Source: Thalassotalea nanhaiensis (lineage in GTDB: Bacteria > Pseudomonadota > Gammaproteobacteria > Enterobacterales > Alteromonadaceae). Taken from it: DNA of 64,000 nt. The notes below the pieces were generated by a model that saw only the letters and a program-made list of their open reading frames with translations, was not told where the DNA came from and searched no databases. The stretch lies in assembly GCF_031583575.1 (NCBI RefSeq), contig NZ_CP134146.1, positions 3,410,001-3,474,000 on the forward strand, read 5' to 3'. This document shows positions 53,998 through 62,156 of this stretch, piece by piece. Numbering within the stretch: the first letter of the stretch is position 1; each line of letters starts with the position of its first letter. The translations under genes were made by a program, and so were the position numbers.

Positions 53998-55482
53998 GTG
54001 CAAGATAAAAGAATTAAAAAAGTTGTCATTGCTGGTGGTGGAACTGCTGGTTGGATGGCCGCAGCAGCATTATCAAAGCTACTGGGCAAGAACCTTGATA
54101 TTACCCTGGTAGAATCTGATGAAATCGCAACCGTAGGTGTTGGGGAAGCAACGATACCAACGCTGCAATATTTTCATAAATTATTAAACATTAATGAAGC
54201 CGAGTTTTTAAAAGAAACTCATGGCACGTTTAAGTTAGGTATTAAGTTTGAAAATTGGCGCACTAAAAATGAAGATTATTTGCACGCCTTTGGTGTAACC
54301 GGTCAAGATTGTTGGGCTGCTGGCTTTCAGCATTTTTGGCTAAAAGGTCGCCAGCAAGGTATCGCCAGTGATTTTGGTGATTACTGCTTGGAGCAAGTAA
54401 GCGCGGTAAGCGAAAAATTTGCACACTTACCAAATAACGGCCTTAACTATGCCTATCACATTGATGCTACACGATATGGACAATATCTTAGAAAAATGAG
54501 CGAAGCTCATGGCGTTACGCGTGTTGAAGGAAAAATAGAACAAGTAAAACAAAATCATGAAACAGGCTTTATTGAGTCCTTAAGCCTAGCTAATGGCAAA
54601 GTAGTTGAAGGTGATTTATTTATCGACTGTACCGGTCAGCGCGCATTGTTAATTGAAGGGGCATTACACACTGGTTTTGAAGACTGGTCGCATTGGCTAC
54701 CTTGTGACTCTGCCATTGCAGTGCAAACTAAGTCGGTTGCTGAACCAATTCCATATACCCGCTCTATTGCTCATGACTTTGGTTGGCAGTGGCGCATCCC
54801 ATTACAGCACCGAGTTGGTAATGGTATGGTGTATTGCAGTAAATTTGTCAGCGATGAACAAGCCAAAGCTGTTCTTGAAGAAAACCTGGTCGGTGAAAAA
54901 ATTACCGAGCCACGAGTAATTAAGTATCGAACTGGTACAAGGCGTAAACATTGGAACAAAAACTGTGTTGCGGTTGGCCTTTCAAGTGGATTTTTAGAGC
55001 CTCTAGAGTCCACCAGCATTCACCTTATTCAACAATCAATTGTACGTTTAATGCGGATGTTTCCTCACACTGGAATTAAGCAAACTGATATTGATGAATT
55101 TAATTTGCAAACCAAGTTTGATACCGAAACAACCAGAGACTTTATCATTTTACATTATTGCCAGCACAATCGAAGCGATACAGAATTTTGGCGTCATTGT
55201 CGCAATATGCCGATCCCTGAGCGATTATCTCATCGTATTGAACTGTTTAAAGAAACAGGGCGAGTATTTCGTAAAAACAATGAATTGTTTGATGATTCAT
55301 GGATGCAGGTGATGATTGGTCAAGGTTTAATACCTGAAAGTTACCACCCTATTGTAGATAATATGAGTGATGATGAATTAGTTCGCTTTTTAGATCATAT
55401 AAAAACCAACATTAAAGGTACTGTAGGTCAGTTGCCAAATCATCAAGCTTTTATTAAGCAGTATTGCAATTCTGGCGATTAA
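53998..55482 (+). CDS. Flavin-dependent tryptophan-halogenase family protein (copy 2)
   Basis: A 494-residue relative of tryptophan halogenase. The start is GTG at 53998 behind an AGGTGA ribosome site. GGGTAGWMA is at residues 13-21, VGVGEATIPTLQ near 46, the catalytic-type lysine in GTFKLGIKFENW near 78, and the canonical WxWxIP motif in GWQWRIPLQHR near 262. All landmark residues of active flavin-dependent halogenases are therefore present, unlike copy 1. It is about 25% alike to copy 1 by eye, so the two are old paralogues rather than a recent duplication. It needs reduced FAD from a partner reductase that is not in this window. Confidence 0.88.
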   Translation: MQDKRIKKVVIAGGGTAGWMAAAALSKLLGKNLDITLVESDEIATVGVGEATIPTLQYFHKLLNINEAEFLKETHGTFKLGIKFENWRTKNEDYLHAFGVTGQDCWAAGFQHFWLKGRQQGIASDFGDYCLEQVSAVSEKFAHLPNNGLNYAYHIDATRYGQYLRKMSEAHGVTRVEGKIEQVKQNHETGFIESLSLANGKVVEGDLFIDCTGQRALLIEGALHTGFEDWSHWLPCDSAIAVQTKSVAEPIPYTRSIAHDFGWQWRIPLQHRVGNGMVYCSKFVSDEQAKAVLEENLVGEKITEPRVIKYRTGTRRKHWNKNCVAVGLSSGFLEPLESTSIHLIQQSIVRLMRMFPHTGIKQTDIDEFNLQTKFDTETTRDFIILHYCQHNRSDTEFWRHCRNMPIPERLSHRIELFKETGRVFRKNNELFDDSWMQVMIGQGLIPESYHPIVDNMSDDELVRFLDHIKTNIKGTVGQLPNHQAFIKQYCNSGD

Positions 55483-55488
55483 ATTTAA

Positions 55489-56319
55489 ATGATGCCAATA
55501 AATAGCTCTAAGTTGTGGGTTTTAATGTTTGTTGCTTCTGCAATGGCATTACCCACATTGGCTACGGAGCAATTTATTTGGCCTAACAATGCCAAAGCAG
55601 CCATAAGCCTTTCTTATGATGATGCCTTAAACAGCCAATTAGATAATGCGCTTCCTGCGCTTAATCGCTTGAACTTAAAAGGCTCATTTTATTTAACCCT
55701 TAACTCACCTGCAGTCGATGAACGATTAGAAGAATGGCGAAATGCTGCCCAGCAAGGACACGAACTCGGTAATCATTCAATTAATCATGCCTGTAGTGGC
55801 TCGTTACCTGGCAGAGATTGGGTGTCTGTTCACAACGACCTTGATAACAAAACCTATGAAGAGATAATCCAAGAAATTAAAACAGCTAATAGCTTTTTAA
55901 AGGCCATTGATGGGGAAACTATCAGAACGTTTACTGTACCCTGTACAGATCAGCTGGTAGAACATAAAAATTACGTGCACGCACTGAGAAATATTTTTGT
56001 TGGTATTAAATCTCAGGTTGGTAACGTCCCTGAGAATATCAATGCATTTGATGTCATGGATGCGCCGGTATGGGCACCTAACGGCAATTCAGGAGCCGAA
56101 CTTATTGCTTATGCAAAGCAAGCTGCCAAACACGGCACAATTGCAAATTTTACCTTCCACGGAATTGGTGGCGATCACTTATCTGTTTCGACAAAAGCCC
56201 ATCAAGAACTATTAGGTTATCTAGCCAAGAATAAAGATATTTACTGGGTGGATACCTATCGAAATATTAGTTTATACATGAAAAAACATCATCCGCAAAA
56301 GCAATCAAAGAATCCATAG
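55489..56319 (+). CDS. Polysaccharide deacetylase (NodB-like, CE4) family protein, exported
   Basis: A 276-residue precursor. The signal peptide (about residues 1-25) ends LATE. The NodB fold shows LSYDDALNSQ (about residue 42), which carries the metal Asp pair, and GHELGNHSINHAC (about 89), which holds the two metal His residues. FHGIGGDHLSVS near residue 222 supplies the base His. In this family the enzyme removes N- or O-acetyl groups from sugars. It starts 7 bases after copy 2 of the halogenase gene, so it ends the same operon and fits the glycan-use theme. Confidence 0.85.
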   Translation: MMPINSSKLWVLMFVASAMALPTLATEQFIWPNNAKAAISLSYDDALNSQLDNALPALNRLNLKGSFYLTLNSPAVDERLEEWRNAAQQGHELGNHSINHACSGSLPGRDWVSVHNDLDNKTYEEIIQEIKTANSFLKAIDGETIRTFTVPCTDQLVEHKNYVHALRNIFVGIKSQVGNVPENINAFDVMDAPVWAPNGNSGAELIAYAKQAAKHGTIANFTFHGIGGDHLSVSTKAHQELLGYLAKNKDIYWVDTYRNISLYMKKHHPQKQSKNP

Positions 56320-56345
56320 TGTAGCCAAAGTTCAGTTAAACATTC

Positions 56346-56381
56346 GCAGGGCATACTTGTTAGTTCAGATCATGCCCCTGC
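56346..56381. terminator. Weak hairpin after deacetylase gene
   Basis: Arms GCAGGGCAT and ATGCCCCTGC pair with one bulge around a 17-base loop between convergent genes. T runs are absent, so it is a weak terminator candidate. Confidence 0.35.
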
Positions 56382-56426
56382 TTCAAACGAAAAACTCGCT
56401 CAATATACAATTAACTTGGGAGAGGA

Positions 56427-59246
56427 TTAGTGACGTAATAAATGGTCTATTTTTTCCCATTCTCCATCAGTGTATTTGATTTCATAAAATGGCCAGTAAT
56501 TATTATCAACTCGCAAGGTAATTACCTTAGAATTATTTTTAAAGTCTAACGTTTTAACTAAGACTGAAGACTGGTGTTTTTTTCCTTTTACTGCCTCTAC
56601 AAAATCATCTGTTGTTTCGATTGATTTTCCGTCAATTTCTACAATACGCTGCATAGCGTATAGCCCATAACGTGTCGCTGGTGAACCGTAACTATAGCTG
56701 GCTACATATACACCGTCGTCACTAACATTACCTTGTTGCTGCGCGGCACGATGTGGTGCGTGAAGATATAAACCTGACCAATAAAACACTTGCTCTATAT
56801 CTTGGCCATTTAACAACGTTGTTGTTAATCTCTTAGAATGAATTTTACCTTCACTTAAATAAGTTACCTCTACTTCAGGTGATTGCGTTAATAATTCTAC
56901 TTGTCTAAAAGAAGATACAGGGGTGTCATTAATAGCTAATAAAAGATCCCCTCGTTTAAATAATTCAGCACTCTTTGAACTTTCTGCCACATTGTAAACG
57001 GCAAGTAATTTATCTGTTTGTGGGTTTTGGTGCGCAATTTTATTTAACCATTCCTCTGGTAACCCCATTTGCAATGCGTTAACGGGGGCAATTTTCGTTA
57101 AGTTTAAATCAATAGAATAAATTGGTTTTCGCCCCTCATTCAATAGCATTATCTCTTCAATATACTCAGCAGAAATTCCAGTCAAAATTGTATTAACATC
57201 ATTGCCGTTACTTTCTTCAAAGATAGTCCATAACGCAACCACTTCTTCAGCTTCGTTAATTAAAATTCCGTCTATTGAATAGTTAGGATTAACAAGATTA
57301 ATTGTATCTATATTTTTTTCAATAAACTGTGGCACGTTAAACTGCTTAAGCCAAAGTTCATCATTAGTATCAACATTGGTATCACGATATTCGATTACGC
57401 CTTCATAATTCAGACCTATCTGTCTTATTGGGTCTCCCGGTTTAATTGCCTGTTTACTTAAGATTATTTCAGCAACCGCTAGATGAGAAACCGATGAAGG
57501 TGCATATGAGACTAAAGATAAATTATGCAACGGATGTATATATTCAACTTTGCCTTTAACTTCTATACGGTTATTAAATATTAATTTAACGTCTCCTAAC
57601 GAGCTAAACACTACACTTCGAGGGACGACAACCCAGCCTTTTTCTCTATCAACAATAACGCCTGTACCACTTGCTGAATTCTTTCCACTTCGACCTTGAA
57701 TAGAATAAGGACTGGAAAAGTTCACTTCAACTAACGCATGTTCTGGTTTAGTGCTTATAACCATTGAATCATGATTTATACTCTCGTCAAGCTCTACCGC
57801 CTCTGGTATCTTTGACGATTGACTACATGGCCAGTAACCTAAAAGAGGATCTTTATGACAATAGCTATGTTCAAACCATGTTCTATTAATTTCAACTAGA
57901 GCATAATTGCTAGTATTGGGATCGTTAAGGCTAAAGTATCGAAGGTGAACCTTAGTTCCATTTATAATGCGGCTTAGTTGTTTGTCAAACTCTTCTACTG
58001 TATCAACGTGTACGCCATTAAATTCGGTTATTAAACTTTTATTAGGTACGCCTGCATTCGAGAAACTCCCCGCTGAAACCGCAACGTAAACTCCTTTTAT
58101 TGGTTTGTTAAAATGCCTAGCTTGCTGATATGACAAATTATGAAAAATTCCGCCGTCAAATTTTAAAAATGATAAAGGCATCATCATATCTAAATCATCA
58201 ACAATTATCGAAGTTGATAATACTTCTCCGCGCCTTAAAACAGACAGGTTAATAGTCTTATTTACATGGCTATTTAAGCTGTTTTCGAGTGCTGAAAAAT
58301 CGGCAAGAGATTGCTCATTGATAGATAATAAAATATCGCCTACTTCAAGAGAGCTTGCTGCAGAGCTTTCAGGGATTATTGATTTAACGACTAATAGACC
58401 CGGTAATTCTGGAAATTGATTGCGATACTTTGCTTCTAAATCATCACCTAACCCTAGCCTTTTTAATTCAGCATATGGCTTAGCGTGAAAGGTTGTTTGT
58501 ATAGAGCCTCGAGAAATTATTTCGTTAGTCTGTAATTTTTTTAATGCTATTTTGACTTTTTCTAAAGGTAGATAAAAGGCATGAGCTGATTTGGTTTGAC
58601 TGCCAGCGTTGAGGGCAACAACTTCACCATGTATATTGATGACAGGAGAGCCTGAAGAACCACCAGTTGAAGCCGTAGCTGCTTGAATATAGAAAGTATT
58701 AAAATCGTTATACCTTCCAAGACCGTACACTGGTGCGTCACGATCAAGTCTAGCAATAGTACCATCTAAAATAGATATTTTTTGTCCTGCGTCATTGCCA
58801 ATAATGCGAATTTCTTGACCAATTTTTGGATTACTATTACTTAGCTTAAATTGATGTGGTTGTAGGTGTTTTATTTGGCTAGGATCATAACTAAAGAAGC
58901 CAAAATCATGAACAGGATCAATATATAAAGGTGTTAAATCAATTTCTTCATTATTAATTAATATTGCTTTCGCAGTAACCGGCCCTGGTGTCACTATATG
59001 TCGATTGGTTAAAATAATTCCTCGTGCAGCATCGACAATAAAGCCGGTGCCATAACCACTACTATTCCACTTCCCATCGAAACTTACAGGTACGTCAGTT
59101 TGAATACTGACTACGCCACTAGAAACTAACGTAACAGTGTCATTCCAACTTTTTTTGCTTGTTAATGGCGATGAACAACTGGTTAAAAAAATAAATGAAA
59201 ACAATATTACTAAAGTGTGTGTTATGTTTTTGTTTTTATTGAACAT
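56427..59246 (-). CDS. Duplicated trypsin-PDZ lipoprotein, second protease half dead (Nma111-like layout)
   Basis: A 939-residue lipoprotein (lipobox LTSC, Cys at about 24). The first half is an HtrA-type protease with His in LTNRHIVTP (about residue 82), Asp in DPVHDFGFF (about 114), and Ser in STGGSSGSPV (about 198), followed by PDZ domains (about 265-360 and 370-450). The second half repeats the layout but has lost the triad: VPRSVVFS replaces the His site, HNLSLVSY the Asp and NYSIDGILI the Ser. PDZ domains follow (about 730-935). This double HtrA arrangement recalls the yeast protein Nma111. The role in bacteria is unknown. Confidence 0.75.
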   Translation of the reverse strand: MFNKNKNITHTLVILFSFIFLTSCSSPLTSKKSWNDTVTLVSSGVVSIQTDVPVSFDGKWNSSGYGTGFIVDAARGIILTNRHIVTPGPVTAKAILINNEEIDLTPLYIDPVHDFGFFSYDPSQIKHLQPHQFKLSNSNPKIGQEIRIIGNDAGQKISILDGTIARLDRDAPVYGLGRYNDFNTFYIQAATASTGGSSGSPVINIHGEVVALNAGSQTKSAHAFYLPLEKVKIALKKLQTNEIISRGSIQTTFHAKPYAELKRLGLGDDLEAKYRNQFPELPGLLVVKSIIPESSAASSLEVGDILLSINEQSLADFSALENSLNSHVNKTINLSVLRRGEVLSTSIIVDDLDMMMPLSFLKFDGGIFHNLSYQQARHFNKPIKGVYVAVSAGSFSNAGVPNKSLITEFNGVHVDTVEEFDKQLSRIINGTKVHLRYFSLNDPNTSNYALVEINRTWFEHSYCHKDPLLGYWPCSQSSKIPEAVELDESINHDSMVISTKPEHALVEVNFSSPYSIQGRSGKNSASGTGVIVDREKGWVVVPRSVVFSSLGDVKLIFNNRIEVKGKVEYIHPLHNLSLVSYAPSSVSHLAVAEIILSKQAIKPGDPIRQIGLNYEGVIEYRDTNVDTNDELWLKQFNVPQFIEKNIDTINLVNPNYSIDGILINEAEEVVALWTIFEESNGNDVNTILTGISAEYIEEIMLLNEGRKPIYSIDLNLTKIAPVNALQMGLPEEWLNKIAHQNPQTDKLLAVYNVAESSKSAELFKRGDLLLAINDTPVSSFRQVELLTQSPEVEVTYLSEGKIHSKRLTTTLLNGQDIEQVFYWSGLYLHAPHRAAQQQGNVSDDGVYVASYSYGSPATRYGLYAMQRIVEIDGKSIETTDDFVEAVKGKKHQSSVLVKTLDFKNNSKVITLRVDNNYWPFYEIKYTDGEWEKIDHLLRH

Positions 59247-59622
59247 CCCTATTGACCTTATCCTTAGGTTTATATGTATCGATTGTGATATACAGAAATT
59301 TTTAAAGAGCTTAACTATCTACTTAAAAATGAATATTGTAAAGTCCAATAGCATGAATGATTACTACCAAATGTTAGCAGTAATGGTATCTGAATTGATT
59401 GCAAAACAATTTAAGTACTGTTTGTCTCTGACGAGTAAATAATATCTGTATTGAAAACCCATATTAACACTAAGCGATGGTCGAACCCGCTCAAGCAGTA
59501 TCAATTTATTATCGTTTTTTCATCAATTACTTAACATTCTAAACCTTTAGTATTGCTATAGATTTAACACAGTGTATGTTATTCACTTAACAGAACTTTT
59601 AATTATTTTTGGGTTAATCCAA
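59247..59622. other. Non-coding left flank of the cassette array
   Basis: No integrase gene or remnant is visible, and no attI-like site could be identified. An element CGCTCAAGCAG around 59490 is shared with the attC at 60944 and may be a decayed attC piece. The remainder is AT-rich. Confidence 0.5.
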
Positions 59623-60297
59623 ATGCTAAATTACGAGCCAGATTTTTCTACGTATTCTTACGAAGAGTTATTAGATGCCAAAAGAAATATTGATAAAGAA
59701 AGCTATCCTCAAAGATATGAAACGATTGTTCAGCTATTGAGCGACCCTACTCGTGAACTTAACGCGAAAACCCAAGCTATAGAAGAGGTTGAAGTTAATA
59801 AATACTCAACTTTCTGGCCTCGTTTTTGGGCGGCTATAATCGACGGAATTGTATTTGCAATCATATTATATATTGAGTGTTTGGTCTTTGGAGTTGAATA
59901 CAGCACTCAAGATAAATTCCTTCAAGCCTTGAATGGCGTTCAATTTGCTATTTATGCCATTTTTATGCACGGCTATTTCGGTCAAACTCTTGGGAAAATG
60001 TTGATGAATGTTAAAGTACTTAATCATGACACAGAGTCTGAAATCGGTGTTAAACAGGCACTTCGCAGGGAATCAGTTAATTTAGCGATCAATATTTCTT
60101 GGGTGGTAATTATTATGATAGTCGCTACTTCATTAGAAATGTCTGGGACCATTTCAGAAAGCCTATCTTACACTGTCTTGGGATTTGGTATCTTAGCTAT
60201 GATTTGGGGTATATCTGAGTTTGTTACCATGTTATTTAATGATAAACGCAGAGCCCTACACGATTATATTGGAAAGACAGTGGTAGTACGTACATAA
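59623..60297 (+). CDS. RDD-family membrane protein (first gene of the cassette region)
   Basis: A 224-residue protein. It starts MLNYEPDFSTYSYEELLDAKRNID at 59623, a soluble N-terminal stretch typical of one RDD subgroup; an in-frame GTG at 59572 would add an extra hydrophobic run without a ribosome site. The RDD domain (about residues 75-220) has FWPRFWAAIIDGIVFAII, GQTLGKMLMNVKVL, and DKRRALHDYIGKTVVV, with four hydrophobic segments. Function of RDD proteins is mostly unknown; some transport ions or small solutes. A degenerate attC-like site follows at about 60292-60409. Confidence 0.75.
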   Translation: MLNYEPDFSTYSYEELLDAKRNIDKESYPQRYETIVQLLSDPTRELNAKTQAIEEVEVNKYSTFWPRFWAAIIDGIVFAIILYIECLVFGVEYSTQDKFLQALNGVQFAIYAIFMHGYFGQTLGKMLMNVKVLNHDTESEIGVKQALRRESVNLAINISWVVIIMIVATSLEMSGTISESLSYTVLGFGILAMIWGISEFVTMLFNDKRRALHDYIGKTVVVRT

Positions 60298-60409
60298 GTG
60301 ATTAAAGAATCAATACTTATAGCAGTAATAAGCGAGCAAGAGACATTCAATATCAAATTAAAAAGAGTAGGCGTTATTACTGAGATGTCTACTTAATAAA
60401 CTGTTATAC
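60292..60409 (+). other. Degenerate attC-like site after the RDD gene
   Basis: The right core GTTATAC (60403-60409) is the exact reverse complement of the left core of the next attC (GTATAAC, 60944), as expected for a cassette border. The left part (AAGTGATTAAAG) and the end (CTTAATAAACTGTTA) resemble the attC family but the stem is poor. A 9-bp inverted pair CAGTAATAA / TTATTACTG spans 60323-60382. Confidence 0.45.
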
Positions 60410-60433
60410 GTATCTCAAGTTAAGGAGAACAAT

Positions 60434-60949
60434 TTGAAATTCAAGGTAGAAATATCAAAAGCTGATTATGATGCATTTAATGCATACGCTTCATCCAAGT
60501 TATTAAAATCTCACTATTGGTTGGCAGTGATAAAAAACGTGATTCTTTGGTTAGTCTTAGGTGCAATATTTATGTCCTTTTTTCAATTCCTATCCGGAGG
60601 CATTGAGAGTAAATATTTTTACACCATTTTAGCGATATCAACTCCATTATTAATTTATATAGTTCTTGGGAAATTGGAGGAACATAAACTAGTCAAAAGT
60701 TTCACTCCAAATCAAAATGGAATTATGATTGGCTCTAAAGAATTCGAAATAAATTCAGATGGCATAAAGGAGACTCACCTTTTTGGTCATAACTTTTATA
60801 AATGGAACGTGGTTGAGAATATAGAAGAAGCAAATGGCTCTGTTTACGTTTTTGTTGATAAGGTTCTTGCTTTGATATTTACATCTGAGTCTTTTGAGTC
60901 AAAAGAAATTAAAGATGAGTTTCTATCTAAAGTGCAAAAATACGTATAA
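60434..60949 (+). CDS. YcxB-like membrane protein in cassette
   Basis: A 171-residue protein. It starts with TTG at 60434 behind AAGGAG, a proper ribosome site, so the unusual start is credible. Two hydrophobic segments lie at about 30-52 and 60-78. The C-terminal half (FEINSDGIKETHLFGHNFYKWNVVENIEEANGSVYVFVDKVLALI) matches the YcxB-like domain (PF14317), a cytoplasmic domain of unknown function. It fills one cassette: core GTTATAC before, attC with the stop codon inside its left core after. Confidence 0.75.
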   Translation: MKFKVEISKADYDAFNAYASSKLLKSHYWLAVIKNVILWLVLGAIFMSFFQFLSGGIESKYFYTILAISTPLLIYIVLGKLEEHKLVKSFTPNQNGIMIGSKEFEINSDGIKETHLFGHNFYKWNVVENIEEANGSVYVFVDKVLALIFTSESFESKEIKDEFLSKVQKYV

Positions 60950-61043
60950 CAAGGCGCTCAAGCAGGATGCAAAACAATTGGCTCGCGTTCGTGCCTCACT
61001 AATTTTAGCCAACTATTATTTACCCCTTAAATGGGCGTTTGGT
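60944..61043 (+). other. attC site A (100 bp)
   Basis: The left core is GTATAAC (60944-60950) followed by AAGGCGCTCAAGC. Inner arms AATTGGCT and AGCCAACT form the stem. The right end is CCCCTTAAATGGGC with core GTTTGGT (61037-61043). The stop codon of the YcxB-like gene is inside the left core. Confidence 0.75.
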
Positions 61044-61075
61044 ATTTAATAATACACATCAAAAATGGAGATAAA

Positions 61076-61567
61076 ATGAGTATTAATGAAATGGAAACAT
61101 TTGAATCACAACAAGAGTATGTTGGTTTTTGGGCTCGATTTGGGGCAACTATTATTGACTCTTTAATATTAATCGCAATTACTTTTCCTCTTTTACATTC
61201 AATCTATGGTAGCCAATATTGGGAAGCTGAAGAAATGATTGTAGGACTTCCTGATTTTTTAATTAGCTGGGTATTTCCCTTAGTGGCTACAATCCTGTTT
61301 TGGGTTTATAAATCAGCAACACCAGGGAAAATGGCTCTTAAAGTAAAAATTGTTGATGCTAAAACGGGAAATGCCCCCACGACTCAGCAATCTATAATTC
61401 GCTATGTTGGCTACTATATTTCTGCAATACCTCTTTGCCTAGGTTTTCTTTGGGTTGGCTGGGATTCAAAAAAGCAAGGGTGGCATGACAAGCTTGCGGG
61501 CACCGTAGTAATTGCTCCAAAAAATAAAGGCGTAGAAAACGTTTCTTTTTCAGAAAACAATACCTAA
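61076..61567 (+). CDS. RDD-family membrane protein in cassette
   Basis: A 163-residue RDD protein starting MSINEMETFE at 61076, with GGAG 5 bases before the ATG. A start at 61031 would lie inside attC A and is rejected. The RDD core has VGFWARFGATIIDSLILIAI (about residue 16), TPGKMALKVKIVDAKTG near 85 and DKLAGTVVIAP near 145. Three hydrophobic segments are visible. It is a different subtype from the 59623 gene, without the long N-terminal soluble stretch. Its stop TAA is part of the left core of the next attC. Confidence 0.8.
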   Translation: MSINEMETFESQQEYVGFWARFGATIIDSLILIAITFPLLHSIYGSQYWEAEEMIVGLPDFLISWVFPLVATILFWVYKSATPGKMALKVKIVDAKTGNAPTTQQSIIRYVGYYISAIPLCLGFLWVGWDSKKQGWHDKLAGTVVIAPKNKGVENVSFSENNT

Positions 61568-61624
61568 CAAGAGTTTAAAGTGGAACTGAGCAAACTGTTA
61601 ACGACCCTTTAATGGGCATTAGGA
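61562..61624 (+). other. Short attC site B (63 bp, left inner arm missing)
   Basis: The left core ACCTAAC (61562-61568) fits RYYYAAC exactly. The site runs AAGAGTTTAAAGTGGAACTG, then the right inner arm AGCAAACT and CCCTTTAATGGGC with ATTAGGA (61618-61624) instead of GTTAGGA. The left copy of the inner arm and the loop, found in the ~100-bp sites, are absent. Confidence 0.65.
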
Positions 61625-61631
61625 ATACCAA

Positions 61632-61988
61632 ATGAGTAGTGGAAGCTCTCAAGCAAATGCATTCTATGAAGAAGTTTCAGAAAACCAAAGGTTATGGTTT
61701 GCGGAAACTGAAAGTGGCGACGCTTTAGAATTTGATATCGACAATGATCAGGTATCCTTTCCTCTTTGGTCTTCTAAATCAAGAATTATAAGGTTAAAAA
61801 AACTTAATCCTGATTTGTTGGCTGAGTACTTACCGAGAGAGATCTCTTGGTTATTCTTCAAGGAAGTTTTAGCGCCTATGCTAATGGAGAATAAACGACT
61901 GATTGGTGTTAATCTCAATGGTCAAAACCTGACGGGTATTGATTTACCTGTAGAGTCTCTAATTAAACAAATAGAGGCTTTTGCGTAG
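61632..61988 (+). CDS. DUF2750-family protein in cassette
   Basis: A 118-residue cytoplasmic protein with the DUF2750 pattern: ANAFYEEVSENQRLWFAETESGDALEF, VSFPLWSSKSRIIR, then FFKEVLAPMLMENKRLIGVNLNGQ. It is distantly related to the chromosomal DUF2750 gene at 42742, not a recent copy. It is the single gene of a cassette of about 470 bp, between attC B and attC C. Function unknown. Confidence 0.8.
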   Translation: MSSGSSQANAFYEEVSENQRLWFAETESGDALEFDIDNDQVSFPLWSSKSRIIRLKKLNPDLLAEYLPREISWLFFKEVLAPMLMENKRLIGVNLNGQNLTGIDLPVESLIKQIEAFA

Positions 61989-61994
61989 GGTGTT

Positions 61995-62095
61995 TCCTAA
62001 CAAGCAGTTAAAGCGGGACTTATTACAGTTTGCTCGGCTCCGCTTCGCTTAACATTTTAGCAAACTATTATCAGCCCCTTAAATGGGCGTTAGTT
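61995..62095 (+). other. attC site C (101 bp)
   Basis: Left core TCCTAAC (61995-62001), then AAGCAGTTAAAGCGGGACT. Inner arms AGTTTGCT and AGCAAACT pair perfectly, and the right end CAGCCCCTTAAATGGGC leads to core GTTAGTT (62089-62095). TCCTAAC is the reverse complement of GTTAGGA, and the cassette's own 5' end reads TTAGGA. Confidence 0.9.
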
Positions 62096-62156
62096 GCTCT
62101 AAAAGGTTTGGAGCACAATCAACATAAATTATAACTACAACAATAAGGAAATAATA

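Noticed and set aside
59137-59442. 101-residue rightward open frame at the start of the protease gene; also considered as an integrase remnant
   Set aside because: Its first third is antisense to the lipoprotein signal region, the rest is AT-driven, and no tyrosine-recombinase motif (R..HxxR..Y) is present.
61031-61075. Longer start for the cassette RDD gene, inside attC A
   Set aside because: It would begin in the recombination site (ATGGGCGTT is the conserved attC end); the ATG at 61076 has a ribosome site.
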